DNA of 64,000 bases from Flavobacterium sp. W4I14. Lineage in GTDB: Bacteria > Bacteroidota > Bacteroidia > Sphingobacteriales > Sphingobacteriaceae. This document shows positions 8,350 to 16,130 of the stretch, piece after piece. Position numbers and translations under genes: made by a program. The notes beneath the pieces were generated by a model. It was not told where the DNA came from. It saw nothing but the letters and a program-made list of their open reading frames with translations, and ran no database searches. Within the stretch, counting starts at the first letter, position 1. Each line of letters starts with the position of its first letter. The stretch is from the NCBI GenBank assembly GCA_030817875.1, contig JAUSZU010000001.1, forward strand, positions 4,712,001-4,776,000. The letters run 5' to 3'.

Positions 8350-8829
8350 TTATGCTTTAACACTCGCTTCTACACCGTTAAAATTATTTGCAGATTCATC
8401 CAAAGATTCTGACATGGGATTGAGCTGTGATTGTACGTCTTTATTTGCGTTATTAAAGTTTTGTTTTGAGGCTTCTGCTTTTTGCCCATGCTGAACAATC
8501 TCAATGCAATCGGTGCCTCCTATTGGGCAGGTAGCCTTGCTATCTTCGAGCAAAATTTTGCCTCCGTTTGTAAGGATGGTATCTTCATAAAAACCCGACC
8601 ATTTGGTTACCACCGCATTACAGGGTTTATTGTACATTTTTGAGCAAGAGCCAAACATGTTCTTTTCAAAAGTTGGGCCGATATCCATTGTGGTTGCTAT
8701 GGATTTTTGGCTTCCATCTTTATCGTTTGCATATTCTTTGGTATGCGTTAGCACTTTGAGTTTATCGGGCGCCGATCCAAATTTGCACATACACTGTGCC
8801 CCCTGAACTACAATATGTTTCTCTGCCAT
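8350..8829 (-). CDS. DUF4280-type PAAR-like T6SS spike tip protein
   Basis: A 159-aa protein. The N-terminal part has the DUF4280 pattern: HIVVQGAQCMCKFGSAP, then IATTMDIGPT, then PCNAVVTKW, and a Cys-Pro-Ile-Gly-Gly-Thr segment near residue 110. This family is regarded as PAAR-like, capping the VgrG trimer to sharpen the spike and attach effectors. The last 40 residues are a polar tail rich in Asn, Ser and Gln. It is separated by 3-4 bp from the adaptor-like gene upstream and from the 865-aa OmpA-domain gene downstream, so all three are probably made and loaded together. Confidence 0.8.
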   Translation of the reverse strand: MAEKHIVVQGAQCMCKFGSAPDKLKVLTHTKEYANDKDGSQKSIATTMDIGPTFEKNMFGSCSKMYNKPCNAVVTKWSGFYEDTILTNGGKILLEDSKATCPIGGTDCIEIVQHGQKAEASKQNFNNANKDVQSQLNPMSESLDESANNFNGVEASVKA

Positions 8830-8833
8830 TGCC

Positions 8834-9790
8834 TTAATTATTTAATAAACGATTCCAAAATCCCTTTTTTGAAGGGCCATCAAGTACCACCATTTCTGTT
8901 ACCGGCAAACCTTTAACATTGGTATCTAGTTCGAAATCGTGATCAAACTCCTGGTCATTTTCGGGAATCAATGCAATTTTCACCTTTACTTTTGCTTTTT
9001 CCTGTGCTCCGTAACTGAAATCAGAAACTACAGATATGATCCGCTTAAATTTCGGGTGTAAAAGATAATATCCCTCATAATTACCAGCAGCCCTGTTTGT
9101 GATATATAATTCATCTTCCAAAGGCATAATAGTACCATCATGAATCAATTCTATTGCTCCAAAACTATTGGATTGGACACCTAATTTCTCTTGCGTTAGA
9201 TAGCCTTCTACGTTAAAGCCTCTGGCTATCGGAAACTTATATACGGATTCGGTTATATGGTTCTGACCATATTCTTTATAAACCGGTTTAAAAAAAGTGT
9301 GAATAAACCAATCGTTATTTAAAAATGCAAGGTTTATACTATCAGCATTAGCTAGCTGTTTTTCCATCCGCTCTACATAGCCTTCTACAAGGTCACCTTC
9401 AAAATTATCCAGCACCTTCTTCTTAACCGATTGCCATCTTTTTACTATCTCCTGGTGATTATAAACGCTTTGGAAACCTCCATTTTGATCAACAGTAATG
9501 ACCAAAGGATAAAATACTTTTCCTGCAGCATATGCCAAACGATCGGCAACCAGATCGGGCAAGATCTCATTGACAAAAACATCGCTAATCCGCTCAATTT
9601 GAAATAAAGGTTGTCCCTCTTTACCTGGCTTTAACCTGGTAACACACACCTCGTATTTCACTTCATTGCTATCTTCTTCGCCCTCGTTAAAAGTAATTAA
9701 AACACCATATTTTACAGGCAGTTCTGCCGGCCATTCTAAGCGGAGGGCATTTATGCCTGAATAATATATTGTTTTATTTGCAATGTCCAT
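8834..9790 (-). CDS. 318-aa adaptor-like protein of T6SS cargo cassette
   Basis: A 318-aa cytosolic protein (no signal peptide or membrane helix) starting MDIANKTIYYSGINALRLEWPAE. I know no enzymatic motif for it. The position just ahead of a PAAR-like gene is where T6SS effector chaperones or adaptors usually lie, so it may hold the OmpA-domain cargo on the spike; this is inference. A duplicated fragment of its first about 18 codons (KTAYYSGINPFRLE) is fused ahead of the membrane-protein gene at 9964, which shows local recombination. The 173 bp upstream holds a decayed copy of the small membrane-protein gene. Confidence 0.65.
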   Translation of the reverse strand: MDIANKTIYYSGINALRLEWPAELPVKYGVLITFNEGEEDSNEVKYEVCVTRLKPGKEGQPLFQIERISDVFVNEILPDLVADRLAYAAGKVFYPLVITVDQNGGFQSVYNHQEIVKRWQSVKKKVLDNFEGDLVEGYVERMEKQLANADSINLAFLNNDWFIHTFFKPVYKEYGQNHITESVYKFPIARGFNVEGYLTQEKLGVQSNSFGAIELIHDGTIMPLEDELYITNRAAGNYEGYYLLHPKFKRIISVVSDFSYGAQEKAKVKVKIALIPENDQEFDHDFELDTNVKGLPVTEMVVLDGPSKKGFWNRLLNN

Positions 9791-9809
9791 TTTTATCGGT
9801 TTGTTCTAT

Positions 9810-9945
9810 CTATTTTACAAAAGGATTATTTAATAAGAATCAGGTATAAAAAAAATGCTAACCTATAATTAATAGTTCCGCAGAACATCACACAGCGAGT
9901 TAAAATATAAATCACTATAATCGAACTCTTTATTTCTAAAAATTA
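9810..9945 (-). pseudogene. Decayed copy of small membrane immunity-like gene
   Basis: Reading leftward, one frame gives IYILTRCVMF, and after a frameshift the end gives LLNNPFVK and a stop at 9810-9812. These match YLTRCVAFF and LLNNPFMK at the C-terminus of the intact gene at 10448-10786. Only the last third is recognisable and it is out of frame, so it is a relic of a third tandem copy. It sits between the intact membrane-protein gene and the 318-aa adaptor gene. Confidence 0.75.
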
Positions 9946-9963
9946 TTATGATAGATGAGCATT

Positions 9964-10311
9964 TTAAAAATCAAGCAACTGACTTATAAAAGGTTTCTTA
10001 TCTTCAATATTATAAAATATCATGTGCAGGATAAACCAATAGGATATCACTACAAATGCAATAAATATTAAACTCATTACCAGTGTTATTATAAATGGAT
10101 TCTTTATCTTGTTTAAACTAAATACTACCAGTAAAAACATTAATGTAGTAATTATTCCAGCAGGCAACCCTACCCTGGGCAATACCATTAGAATAGATTT
10201 GGCATCAAATTTTAATAATATATGGTCGTTTATGTACCAAAGGGTTATACCTAGGGCAGTAACTACAAACATGATCAAACTAATGGTGATTAGTTTTTGA
10301 GAATCTTTCAT
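9964..10311 (-). CDS. Small four-helix membrane protein, candidate lipase immunity
   Basis: I start this gene at the internal ATG (10309-10311, MKDSQKLITISL), giving 115 aa. The long frame begins at 10416, but its first 35 residues (MNMSNKTAYYSGINPFRLE...) duplicate the start of the 318-aa adaptor gene and look like recombination debris. The shorter protein has four hydrophobic helices (ISLIMFVVTALGI, ILMVLPRVGLPAGII, LMFLLVVFSL, ITLVMSLIFIAFVV). It resembles the 112-aa protein encoded just upstream in layout rather than in detailed sequence. Small integral membrane proteins next to T6SS lipases are common immunity proteins, so protection against the lipase encoded at 10789 is likely but unproven. 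Confidence 0.6.
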   Translation of the reverse strand: MKDSQKLITISLIMFVVTALGITLWYINDHILLKFDAKSILMVLPRVGLPAGIITTLMFLLVVFSLNKIKNPFIITLVMSLIFIAFVVISYWFILHMIFYNIEDKKPFISQLLDF

Positions 10312-10416
10312 AATTATTACCTTTTTAGTACCTCCTTGTCTTACATCTGCCACCTGCCTCTCTAAACGAAAAGGGTTTATGCCTGAATAATACGCTGTTT
10401 TATTTGACATATTCAT
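10312..10416 (-). other. Duplicated 5' fragment of the adaptor gene fused to next gene
   Basis: The 35 codons from 10416 include KTAYYSGINPFRLE, closely matching KTIYYSGINALRLE at the start of the 318-aa protein. The frame runs without a stop into the downstream membrane-protein gene. It marks the edge of a duplicated and then deleted segment, so an ancestral second adaptor copy probably lay here. Confidence 0.6.
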
Positions 10417-10447
10417 TTTGTTATACCTTCATTCTCAATCATCGCCC

Positions 10448-10786
10448 CTATTTCATAAAAGGATTATTTAATAACGCATTGGATATCAGGTAAAAAGAAA
10501 GCGCCAAACTCACAATAGATAGTATCCCAAAAAACGCAACACAGCGGGTTAAGTATAGAACCCAAACTGTTTTTATTTTTTTTATTAAAATATCTGCGAG
10601 AACGAACAAAATGGCTGTAGGAATACTGATAACCAGCCCGAACTGTTTGATTGTTTTTAATATAGCCTCGAAAGTAATCGTATCAGCAAGAACACCGAAG
10701 CTATAAACAAAGTATAATGTAACTATTGCAGTAGCTAATAAAAGAACAATCAAAAATTTGATCAATAGCTTGGGTATGTTTTTCAT
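10448..10786 (-). CDS. Small four-helix membrane protein, candidate lipase immunity
   Basis: A 112-aa integral membrane protein with hydrophobic segments at about residues 8-28, 46-65, 72-90 and 90-106, ending NNPFMK. It begins 2 bp after the stop of the lipase gene (10789), so the two are co-translated or at least co-transcribed. Position and topology fit an inner-membrane immunity protein blocking periplasmic phospholipase attack. A decayed paralogous C-terminus lies at 9810-9945, and a differently sequenced membrane protein lies between. Multiple immunity-like genes after one effector fit either stepwise acquisition of orphan immunity genes or dosage. Confidence 0.65.
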   Translation of the reverse strand: MKNIPKLLIKFLIVLLLATAIVTLYFVYSFGVLADTITFEAILKTIKQFGLVISIPTAILFVLADILIKKIKTVWVLYLTRCVAFFGILSIVSLALSFYLISNALLNNPFMK

Positions 10787-10788
10787 AA

Positions 10789-12378
10789 TTATTTTTTCTT
10801 ATAGCCAGTATTTATCCCTGAGCTAAATGCACCTCTTAACCCTGTTTCCACATCTTTCCAAAATTTAGTATGGCTTAAACTATGAGATATTACGGCTAAA
10901 TAAGGCACTGTACCTGGTCTTGTAAGTAAATCCGGGTAAGTTTTTTTATCTTTTTCTGCAACTAATGGTGCATGATATTTGGAAACAAGTTTTGAATATA
11001 CTTGCAAATCTTTTCTCAGTTTAGTGATCTCGGTATCTAATTTGCCAAAAACCAAAGGCTCTATTACCTTATCTATTGCTAATGTGATCAACAATAAAGT
11101 AACCGGATCAATAAATTGACTAAATAAGCGCATCAAAAGTTCCTCCAGATTATTTCTTTGCATTGCTCCTACTGTCCCAGAGATAAAGCCTTCACATATT
11201 GCTTTTTTGCCACGGCTATGGTAAGGATCATGTATAGTAATATTAACATCCTGAACACTTAAGCCAGCCGCCTGATCTGCTGGGGTCCATGCATTAACCT
11301 CAATACTATCTGTTAATCCGGTGTTTTCTGCAAATACTCTGGCCATTAAGTGCAAGATGTAACTGTCGCGCTCATTGGTTTTTATATCAAATAACTCATT
11401 TAAAATAGCAACTCCTTGTGTTAACTTTAAATTTCCAACAAATTTAGCTTTGCTATAGCCATTATTTGTATTGGAAAAATTACCATATACATCATAAGTC
11501 CATTTTAAAAACGTATTAAGTAATGTTACAAATTCGTCTCTTTCTTTGTTTAAAGTCGGCTTGTTAACATTTATTCCTTTAATATATTTGATAAATTCCT
11601 GTGTGAGTACATTTGCGCCCTTAAAAGCTTTCGCCATTTCACGCCACACTATAGCTCCTTCTTTATCAGACATCCAAATACCGATAAGATTAGATTTGAG
11701 GGCTTCGGTATCTATCCCCTCTAATATTTTGAGGCCATTTTCGAAATTTTTCACATGAAAATTCTGAAGAAATGCCTCCAAATTTACCAAACTAAAATCT
11801 GCAACAAGCTGTTGCGTTAAATCGTATTCGTTATGTACGTTAATAATTTTGCAGGCCTTATGCAGTTTTGCATGGTTTAGCTGATGTTTCTTTTTAAAAA
11901 AAGGAGTGGACAAGTAAGTAATGCTTTTAATTTTCCATAACTCAGGAAATGCTTTACCTTTCTCAGTAGTAATTAAATTGGTAAATTCATTAATAACGTT
12001 TCCACCGTGAGAATGCCCTATTAAATGAAGGTGTACTTCTTTTCTTTTATATTTTGGGTATTCTCTATTGATTAGGTTTAATAAACGCTCCGCTGCCTTA
12101 TTTCTTTCCTGGGTATTATTATCTCCAGACCAGCTAAAAAATGTTCCTTCAATATGCAGATCGTGAAATTGCGGTTTTAACTTCTTTACTTTTGCCCAAA
12201 AATTTTCGACACTTTCTTCTTCACTACCCCAGTATTTGGTGTTTGCTTCGTGTTTTAAACCTTTAGTATTAATGGGATCGGTTGTGCCGGCAACCATCAT
12301 CACCAAATCTGTAATCCTTTTATCCTTTGTGGTCTCAGGCACTACAAACCTCGGCTTCTTAAACATTACATTCGTCAT
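10789..12378 (-). CDS. Alpha/beta-hydrolase lipase, probable T6SS phospholipase effector
   Basis: A 529-aa protein without a signal peptide. Near residues 118-126 it has HLIGHSHGGNVINEF, the GxSxG nucleophile elbow of lipases. The preceding MMVAGTTDP and FFSWSGDNN segments fit the oxyanion strand and following loop of class-3-type hydrolases. NVHNEYDLTQQL near residue 185 may supply the acid, and one of the His residues in the ISHSLSH segment near the C-terminus may complete the triad; both assignments are guesses. Residues 410-440 contain a hydrophobic stretch (LLLITLAIDKVIEPLV). The gene follows VgrG and a 54-aa VgrG-tail-like protein and precedes small membrane proteins, the classic arrangement of a VgrG-delivered lipase (Tle-type) with immunity. 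Assignment to a numbered Tle family is not possible by eye. Confidence 0.8.
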   Translation of the reverse strand: MTNVMFKKPRFVVPETTKDKRITDLVMMVAGTTDPINTKGLKHEANTKYWGSEEESVENFWAKVKKLKPQFHDLHIEGTFFSWSGDNNTQERNKAAERLLNLINREYPKYKRKEVHLHLIGHSHGGNVINEFTNLITTEKGKAFPELWKIKSITYLSTPFFKKKHQLNHAKLHKACKIINVHNEYDLTQQLVADFSLVNLEAFLQNFHVKNFENGLKILEGIDTEALKSNLIGIWMSDKEGAIVWREMAKAFKGANVLTQEFIKYIKGINVNKPTLNKERDEFVTLLNTFLKWTYDVYGNFSNTNNGYSKAKFVGNLKLTQGVAILNELFDIKTNERDSYILHLMARVFAENTGLTDSIEVNAWTPADQAAGLSVQDVNITIHDPYHSRGKKAICEGFISGTVGAMQRNNLEELLMRLFSQFIDPVTLLLITLAIDKVIEPLVFGKLDTEITKLRKDLQVYSKLVSKYHAPLVAEKDKKTYPDLLTRPGTVPYLAVISHSLSHTKFWKDVETGLRGAFSSGINTGYKKK

Positions 12379-12385
12379 AGCCTGC

Positions 12386-12550
12386 TTATTTACCCGTTAT
12401 ATTAATCTTTTTATTAGAAGCTAAAACTAAATTTTCTCCCAAAGCAACGATTTCTACCTTTTCTGCAGTTTCAAATATAGTTTGTGATGTAGAAACATAC
12501 TGATCGGTAATGGAAATGATCAGGTTTTTAGCAGTTTTCTTAATGGCCAT
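12386..12550 (-). CDS. 54-aa VgrG-tail-like protein
   Basis: I start this at the ATG at 12548-12550; a longer frame to 12577 would need GTG and overlaps VgrG. The product is a short beta-rich polypeptide with the alternating hydrophobic and charged pattern (AEKVEIVALGENLVLASNKKINITG) seen in the C-terminal needle of the neighbouring VgrG. The ATG comes one base after the vgrG stop and the gene ends 7 bp before the lipase start. It may be a spike extension or adaptor that links the lipase to VgrG. It could equally be a piece split off from VgrG. Confidence 0.6.
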   Translation of the reverse strand: MAIKKTAKNLIISITDQYVSTSQTIFETAEKVEIVALGENLVLASNKKINITGK

Positions 12551-12551
12551 A

Positions 12552-14417
12552 TCAAAAAAGATTTGATTTTTCCGCACTGTTAATCTCTACAGTTTTTTCA
12601 GAACTCTCCAACAGCATGTTTTCTTTAGTGCTAAAAATAGTTACTTTTTCAGCATACTGCGTGGATTCTTGAGCGCTTCTCATGTATGCTTTTTCTACCA
12701 TTTCAGTTTTATTGTTTGCTGATTCCTTCATATCTCCAGTGGCGCTGATATTGATATCTTTTCCGGCGGTTTGCGTAATGTCTTCATTGGCACTTGTGGT
12801 AATGTTCTCACCAGCACTTTCTGAAATGTTTTTACCCACTTTCACATCCATGTTTTCCTCCACATTAATCTGCATGTTCTTACAGTTTAAAGTCATGTTT
12901 TCCAAAGCGGTGATGGTTATATTATTGCCTTTGGTATCGATATGGATAATATTATTATGGATATCGGTAATTTTTATGCCTTGTGTACTGGCATCATCGT
13001 CAAATTCAACGAGGTGCCCACTTCTGGTAATGATACTTTTAAGGTGATTTTTAATTAAAGGACTGCTATCTACGCTCGAGCTGTGGTAAACACTTCCCAT
13101 TACTACAGGCCGTGCAATATTTCCCTCTTCGAACGCAATCATCACCTGATCATCTATTTCGGGGATCGCGAAATATCCACGGTTATTACCCCTATCGCCA
13201 ACACCGGCACTTGGCGTAACTACGCGCAGCCACTCTGTTACATCGTTAGTTAAACATTCCCATTTAAATTTCACTTTTATACGGCCCTGGCCTTGAGGAT
13301 CGTTATTATCAATCACATCCGCCAGTTGCATATCCGGTTGTGGTTTTTCGAAGTTCTTTACCAGTAAACGTTCGGTTGTGGATACCTTTCCTTCGAAAGT
13401 ATTGTGGTATTTGCCATTTTCATCGATATGATGTGTAATACTGGTAATAAGAAATTTACCCAGACTTTCGGATGTAAAAGCAAGTTCTTTACGGAGGCTC
13501 ATGGTAATTTCGGCAATACTGCCGATGCTTAAACCTGCATTATCCCCTCTGGCTGTTACTTTTAAAAGCTCACTTGTATTGGCTTTCTCTTCATTTTCTA
13601 CCAGGTTTTTAATGTCGTTGTTATTATCTACCCTAATTAATGAAGGTTGGTTGAAGGTTTTACTAAAAGTAAGGTTAGAAGCTTTTACAGCATGAGATAA
13701 GTCGGGTGTGCCATCTACTTTACCTGTACTCTCACTCAGCAGCATTTCGTTCTGCTTCGGATTATAGGAGAACCTTTTATTTTTTATCGGTGCAATTTCC
13801 ATTGCATACTGCATTTCCTGAACATCTCTGCCATAAAACAGGGATATGTCTTTTTGTGCATTGGGTTTTCCAAAATTAAGCTGTTTGCCATCGTAAAAAA
13901 GCCATTCGTGGTATTCGGCCGAAAGGCGGTTCAAAAAAGCAAAATCGCTTTCACGGTATTGGATAATATAATCGATTGATGTATTTCTTGCGGCATTGGC
14001 CACCACTTTTAAATCATTGGCAGGCGTATCTTTAGTTGCCAATTTTACAATCTCATTGAGGTCTTTATCTAAATATGAACCCAAATCAGGCCCGCGGTCG
14101 ATTAAAATAGTTGGGCTATAACCGCTTACAATTAGAACACCATGGTAACCATGACTTTGTGATAGTTCAACTTTAGAAACCAGGCCGACAAAATTCTGCA
14201 TGCCTTCTGCCGAATGGCCAAAAGAAGCAGTTAAAGTTTTACCCACGAAATCGCGGCTATCATCTAAACTGATCAGTCCTGGCGCACCCATCTGGTCGTG
14301 ATTAAAGCGCAGTTCAAAATAGTGATGTTCGTTAAAAGCCTGTTGAAGGACGAAGGAAGCAAAATGCGTAATTTCTTTTCCTTCTATATTGATCTCTGCA
14401 ATGAGTTTCTTTTCCAT
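12552..14417 (-). CDS. tssI: T6SS spike protein VgrG/TssI
   Basis: A 621-aa VgrG. The N-terminal 350 residues are the gp27-like base, starting MEKKLIAEINIEGKEI. A gp5-like OB-fold follows at about residues 365-440, with DPQGQGRIKVKFKW and GYFAIPEIDDQVMIAFEEG as hallmarks. The C-terminus (about 500-600) is a triple-stranded beta-helix needle with short repeats such as NITTSANEDITQTAGKDI. No enzymatic extension domain is fused, so effectors must attach non-covalently. It is the first large gene of the cargo series downstream of the proximal hcp pair and is followed by a tail-like peptide and lipase. As a trimer it forms the puncturing tip on the Hcp tube. Confidence 0.95.
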   Translation of the reverse strand: MEKKLIAEINIEGKEITHFASFVLQQAFNEHHYFELRFNHDQMGAPGLISLDDSRDFVGKTLTASFGHSAEGMQNFVGLVSKVELSQSHGYHGVLIVSGYSPTILIDRGPDLGSYLDKDLNEIVKLATKDTPANDLKVVANAARNTSIDYIIQYRESDFAFLNRLSAEYHEWLFYDGKQLNFGKPNAQKDISLFYGRDVQEMQYAMEIAPIKNKRFSYNPKQNEMLLSESTGKVDGTPDLSHAVKASNLTFSKTFNQPSLIRVDNNNDIKNLVENEEKANTSELLKVTARGDNAGLSIGSIAEITMSLRKELAFTSESLGKFLITSITHHIDENGKYHNTFEGKVSTTERLLVKNFEKPQPDMQLADVIDNNDPQGQGRIKVKFKWECLTNDVTEWLRVVTPSAGVGDRGNNRGYFAIPEIDDQVMIAFEEGNIARPVVMGSVYHSSSVDSSPLIKNHLKSIITRSGHLVEFDDDASTQGIKITDIHNNIIHIDTKGNNITITALENMTLNCKNMQINVEENMDVKVGKNISESAGENITTSANEDITQTAGKDINISATGDMKESANNKTEMVEKAYMRSAQESTQYAEKVTIFSTKENMLLESSEKTVEINSAEKSNLF

Positions 14418-14432
14418 ATTAATTTATCTTGA

Positions 14433-14606
14433 TCACAACAATTGCCCTAAGCCAAATGCTGGGTATGCACATGCTCTTATATTAAAAATGGATCCATTTT
14501 CTGCAAACCGTGTGTTCAGATGAATATTGTGTGTTGATGCCGAACCAAACATTTTACCTAAATAGGTATCGTTTTTTACTGCAACATGTTTGGAATGGTT
14601 AGACAT
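14433..14606 (-). CDS. 57-aa hypothetical protein between hcp and vgrG
   Basis: The frame starts with ATG at 14604-14606 and reads MSNHSKHVAVKNDTYLGKM, ending AFGLGQLL and a stop at 14433-14435, 15 bp before the vgrG start. The composition is rich in Asn, His and Ser with no signal peptide or helix. Its spacing and frame suggest a genuine short gene in the vgrG operon, but I recognise no family. It could be a small tip or adaptor piece. Confidence 0.4.
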   Translation of the reverse strand: MSNHSKHVAVKNDTYLGKMFGSASTHNIHLNTRFAENGSIFNIRACAYPAFGLGQLL

Positions 14607-14726
14607 AATTGAGCATTAATTTTTGAGATGGCTGTGTAAATTAATATACGCATCAAAAAGCAATATTAATTTTTGGGATGATTGAGATGATAGGTAGATG
14701 TAGGGTGATGAAAATAGCAACGGATT

Positions 14727-14754
14727 AAAAACGCCCCAGAAAAAATCGGGGCGC
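14727..14754 (-). terminator. Rho-independent terminator after proximal hcp pair
   Basis: The stem CGCCCC / GGGGCG (arms 14732-14737 and 14748-14753) has an A/T loop, and on the leftward strand it is followed by TTTTTAAT. It would separate highly expressed hcp from the vgrG cargo operon. Confidence 0.8.
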
Positions 14755-14781
14755 TTTCAATAATTATATGTTTACTGATGA

Positions 14782-15177
14782 CTAAGCTTTTGGCCAATCG
14801 TTTTCGTGTTCTGCATTGCCCAGTTTTAACTTACGGGCCGATACTACGAAACTTAAAGTCATAGGCGTATTGTCGTTTACCGCAATACCCTCGTTATACT
14901 GGATGATATAACCATCTTCGAAAGACAGTTCTTTCATTTTAGCATCTTCTTCGCCTTTCTTGAAAACCAATGTTCCTGAAAGCGGCTTGTACTGGTTGTT
15001 TACCATCGATTCGATCACAGAAGTATCTTCGGTCGATTCGATTTCGATGTGGATGGTACCACCATAAACACCTGAGGATGGACGGCCTTTTGCGTCAACA
15101 TCTCTATTTAATGAAAAGCTGCACTGTAGTACATCAAATTCTTTTGATCCTAAGTTTAAACGGGTTTTGAATGCCAT
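14782..15177 (-). CDS. tssD: T6SS tube protein Hcp/TssD (copy 1a)
   Basis: A 131-aa Hcp identical in protein sequence to 1485-1880, with a handful of synonymous differences. It is second in the proximal hcp pair and is followed by a strong terminator and then the vgrG-lipase operon. It forms tube rings of the T6SS. Keeping two identical copies 13 kb apart suggests recent duplication or gene conversion. Confidence 0.95.
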   Translation of the reverse strand: MAFKTRLNLGSKEFDVLQCSFSLNRDVDAKGRPSSGVYGGTIHIEIESTEDTSVIESMVNNQYKPLSGTLVFKKGEEDAKMKELSFEDGYIIQYNEGIAVNDNTPMTLSFVVSARKLKLGNAEHENDWPKA

Positions 15178-15296
15178 TGTAGTAAGTTTTAATGTTTTGA
15201 AAAATGAATGAATTGCGACGAGCGATTGGCGGTTGGCGTAGAGTGTAAAGCGGTTAGCGTTTATCTACCTTCAACCTTTCTACCCTCAACCTCTTT

Positions 15297-15692
15297 TTAG
15301 GCTTTTGGCCAATCGTTAAGGTGCTCGGCGTTGCCCAGTTTAAGCTTCCTGGCTGAAATCTGGAATTTGAGCGTCATCGGGTGATCGCCCACAATGTTGA
15401 TCCCTTCGGAATATTTAACAATGTAGCCATCCTCGAAGTTAACTTCTTTCATTTTGGCATCTTCCTCTGTTTTCTTGATCAGAAGGGTTCCTGTAATAGG
15501 TTTGTACTGGTTGTTTACCATCGCCTCGATTATTGAGGTATCTTCGGTTGACTCGATCTCAATATCGATGGTACCGCCGTAAACTCCAGAAGAAGGTCTT
15601 CCCTTAGCATCTACATCACGGTTTAACGCATAGGCACAATGAAGCACATCGTACTCCTTGCCTGAAAAATTTAATCTAGCTTTGAAAGCCAT
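15297..15692 (-). CDS. tssD: T6SS tube protein Hcp/TssD (copy 2a)
   Basis: A 131-aa Hcp with the same protein sequence as 2077-2472. It is the first gene of the proximal pair and is preceded by the shared leader with its 6-bp-arm hairpin. Sequence hallmarks are as in the other copies (ALNRDVDAKG block and NDWPKA end). The tandem arrangement of two different Hcps is preserved in both pairs, which argues that both isoforms are needed. Confidence 0.95.
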   Translation of the reverse strand: MAFKARLNFSGKEYDVLHCAYALNRDVDAKGRPSSGVYGGTIDIEIESTEDTSIIEAMVNNQYKPITGTLLIKKTEEDAKMKEVNFEDGYIVKYSEGINIVGDHPMTLKFQISARKLKLGNAEHLNDWPKA

Positions 15693-16130
15693 AGTTTTAA
15701 AATTTAAAGGTTAAAAATTTGATTTATTGTAGCCTCCGCTACAGTATATGTAAACCAATAATTAAGCCAATTATTGTACATATAGCTCATCCATAGCGAA
15801 TAATCTTATTTTTGAAATTAAGATAAAATGCTGAAAACGCACTAAACGATTAGTTAAACAAGTTATTATTGTGGAAAACGTGTGGAAAAGTTTTAAGATA
15901 TCTTTAGTGTTACAAATACATTATGGTAAGTGATTGCATTACAAAACCGTAGCGATTGTACCCAAAGTGTCGTGTTTTAGGACAATGTGTACTTCTAAAG
16001 TAAAGTGATGGTCTGTGAGACATAAACCGTGGCGCACGGATCGTAACGACAGTAATAATAAGCTAAAGTAGGTTATATGCAAGTAATAGTCTGTGAGGAC
16101 TCAGACCATGGCGACATAAATGGCGAAATT
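15693..16130. promoter_or_regulatory. Intergenic region upstream of proximal hcp pair with short repeats
   Basis: No gene is supported here. The first 100 bp is the hcp leader. At about 16011-16120 two related segments occur, each with GTCTGTGAG followed some 15 bases later by ACC(G/A)TGGCG, and the second contains a dyad (GTCTG...CTCAGAC). They look like members of a small interspersed repeat family. No confident promoter was identified. Confidence 0.4.

Larger units (their letters stand above)
14782..15795 (-). repeat. Direct repeat, hcp pair and leader (proximal copy)
   Basis: This is the partner of 1485-2575, in the same orientation, and includes the leader hairpin TGTAGC-CTCC-GCTACA at about 15728-15743. 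Homology fades near 15795, in the upstream region. Recombination between the two copies would delete the whole 13-kb cargo island and leave one hcp pair. Confidence 0.9.

Noticed and set aside
10312..10416. N-terminal 35 residues of the 150-aa membrane-protein frame as genuine protein
   Set aside because: They duplicate the start of the neighbouring adaptor gene and precede a good internal ATG; more likely recombination debris.
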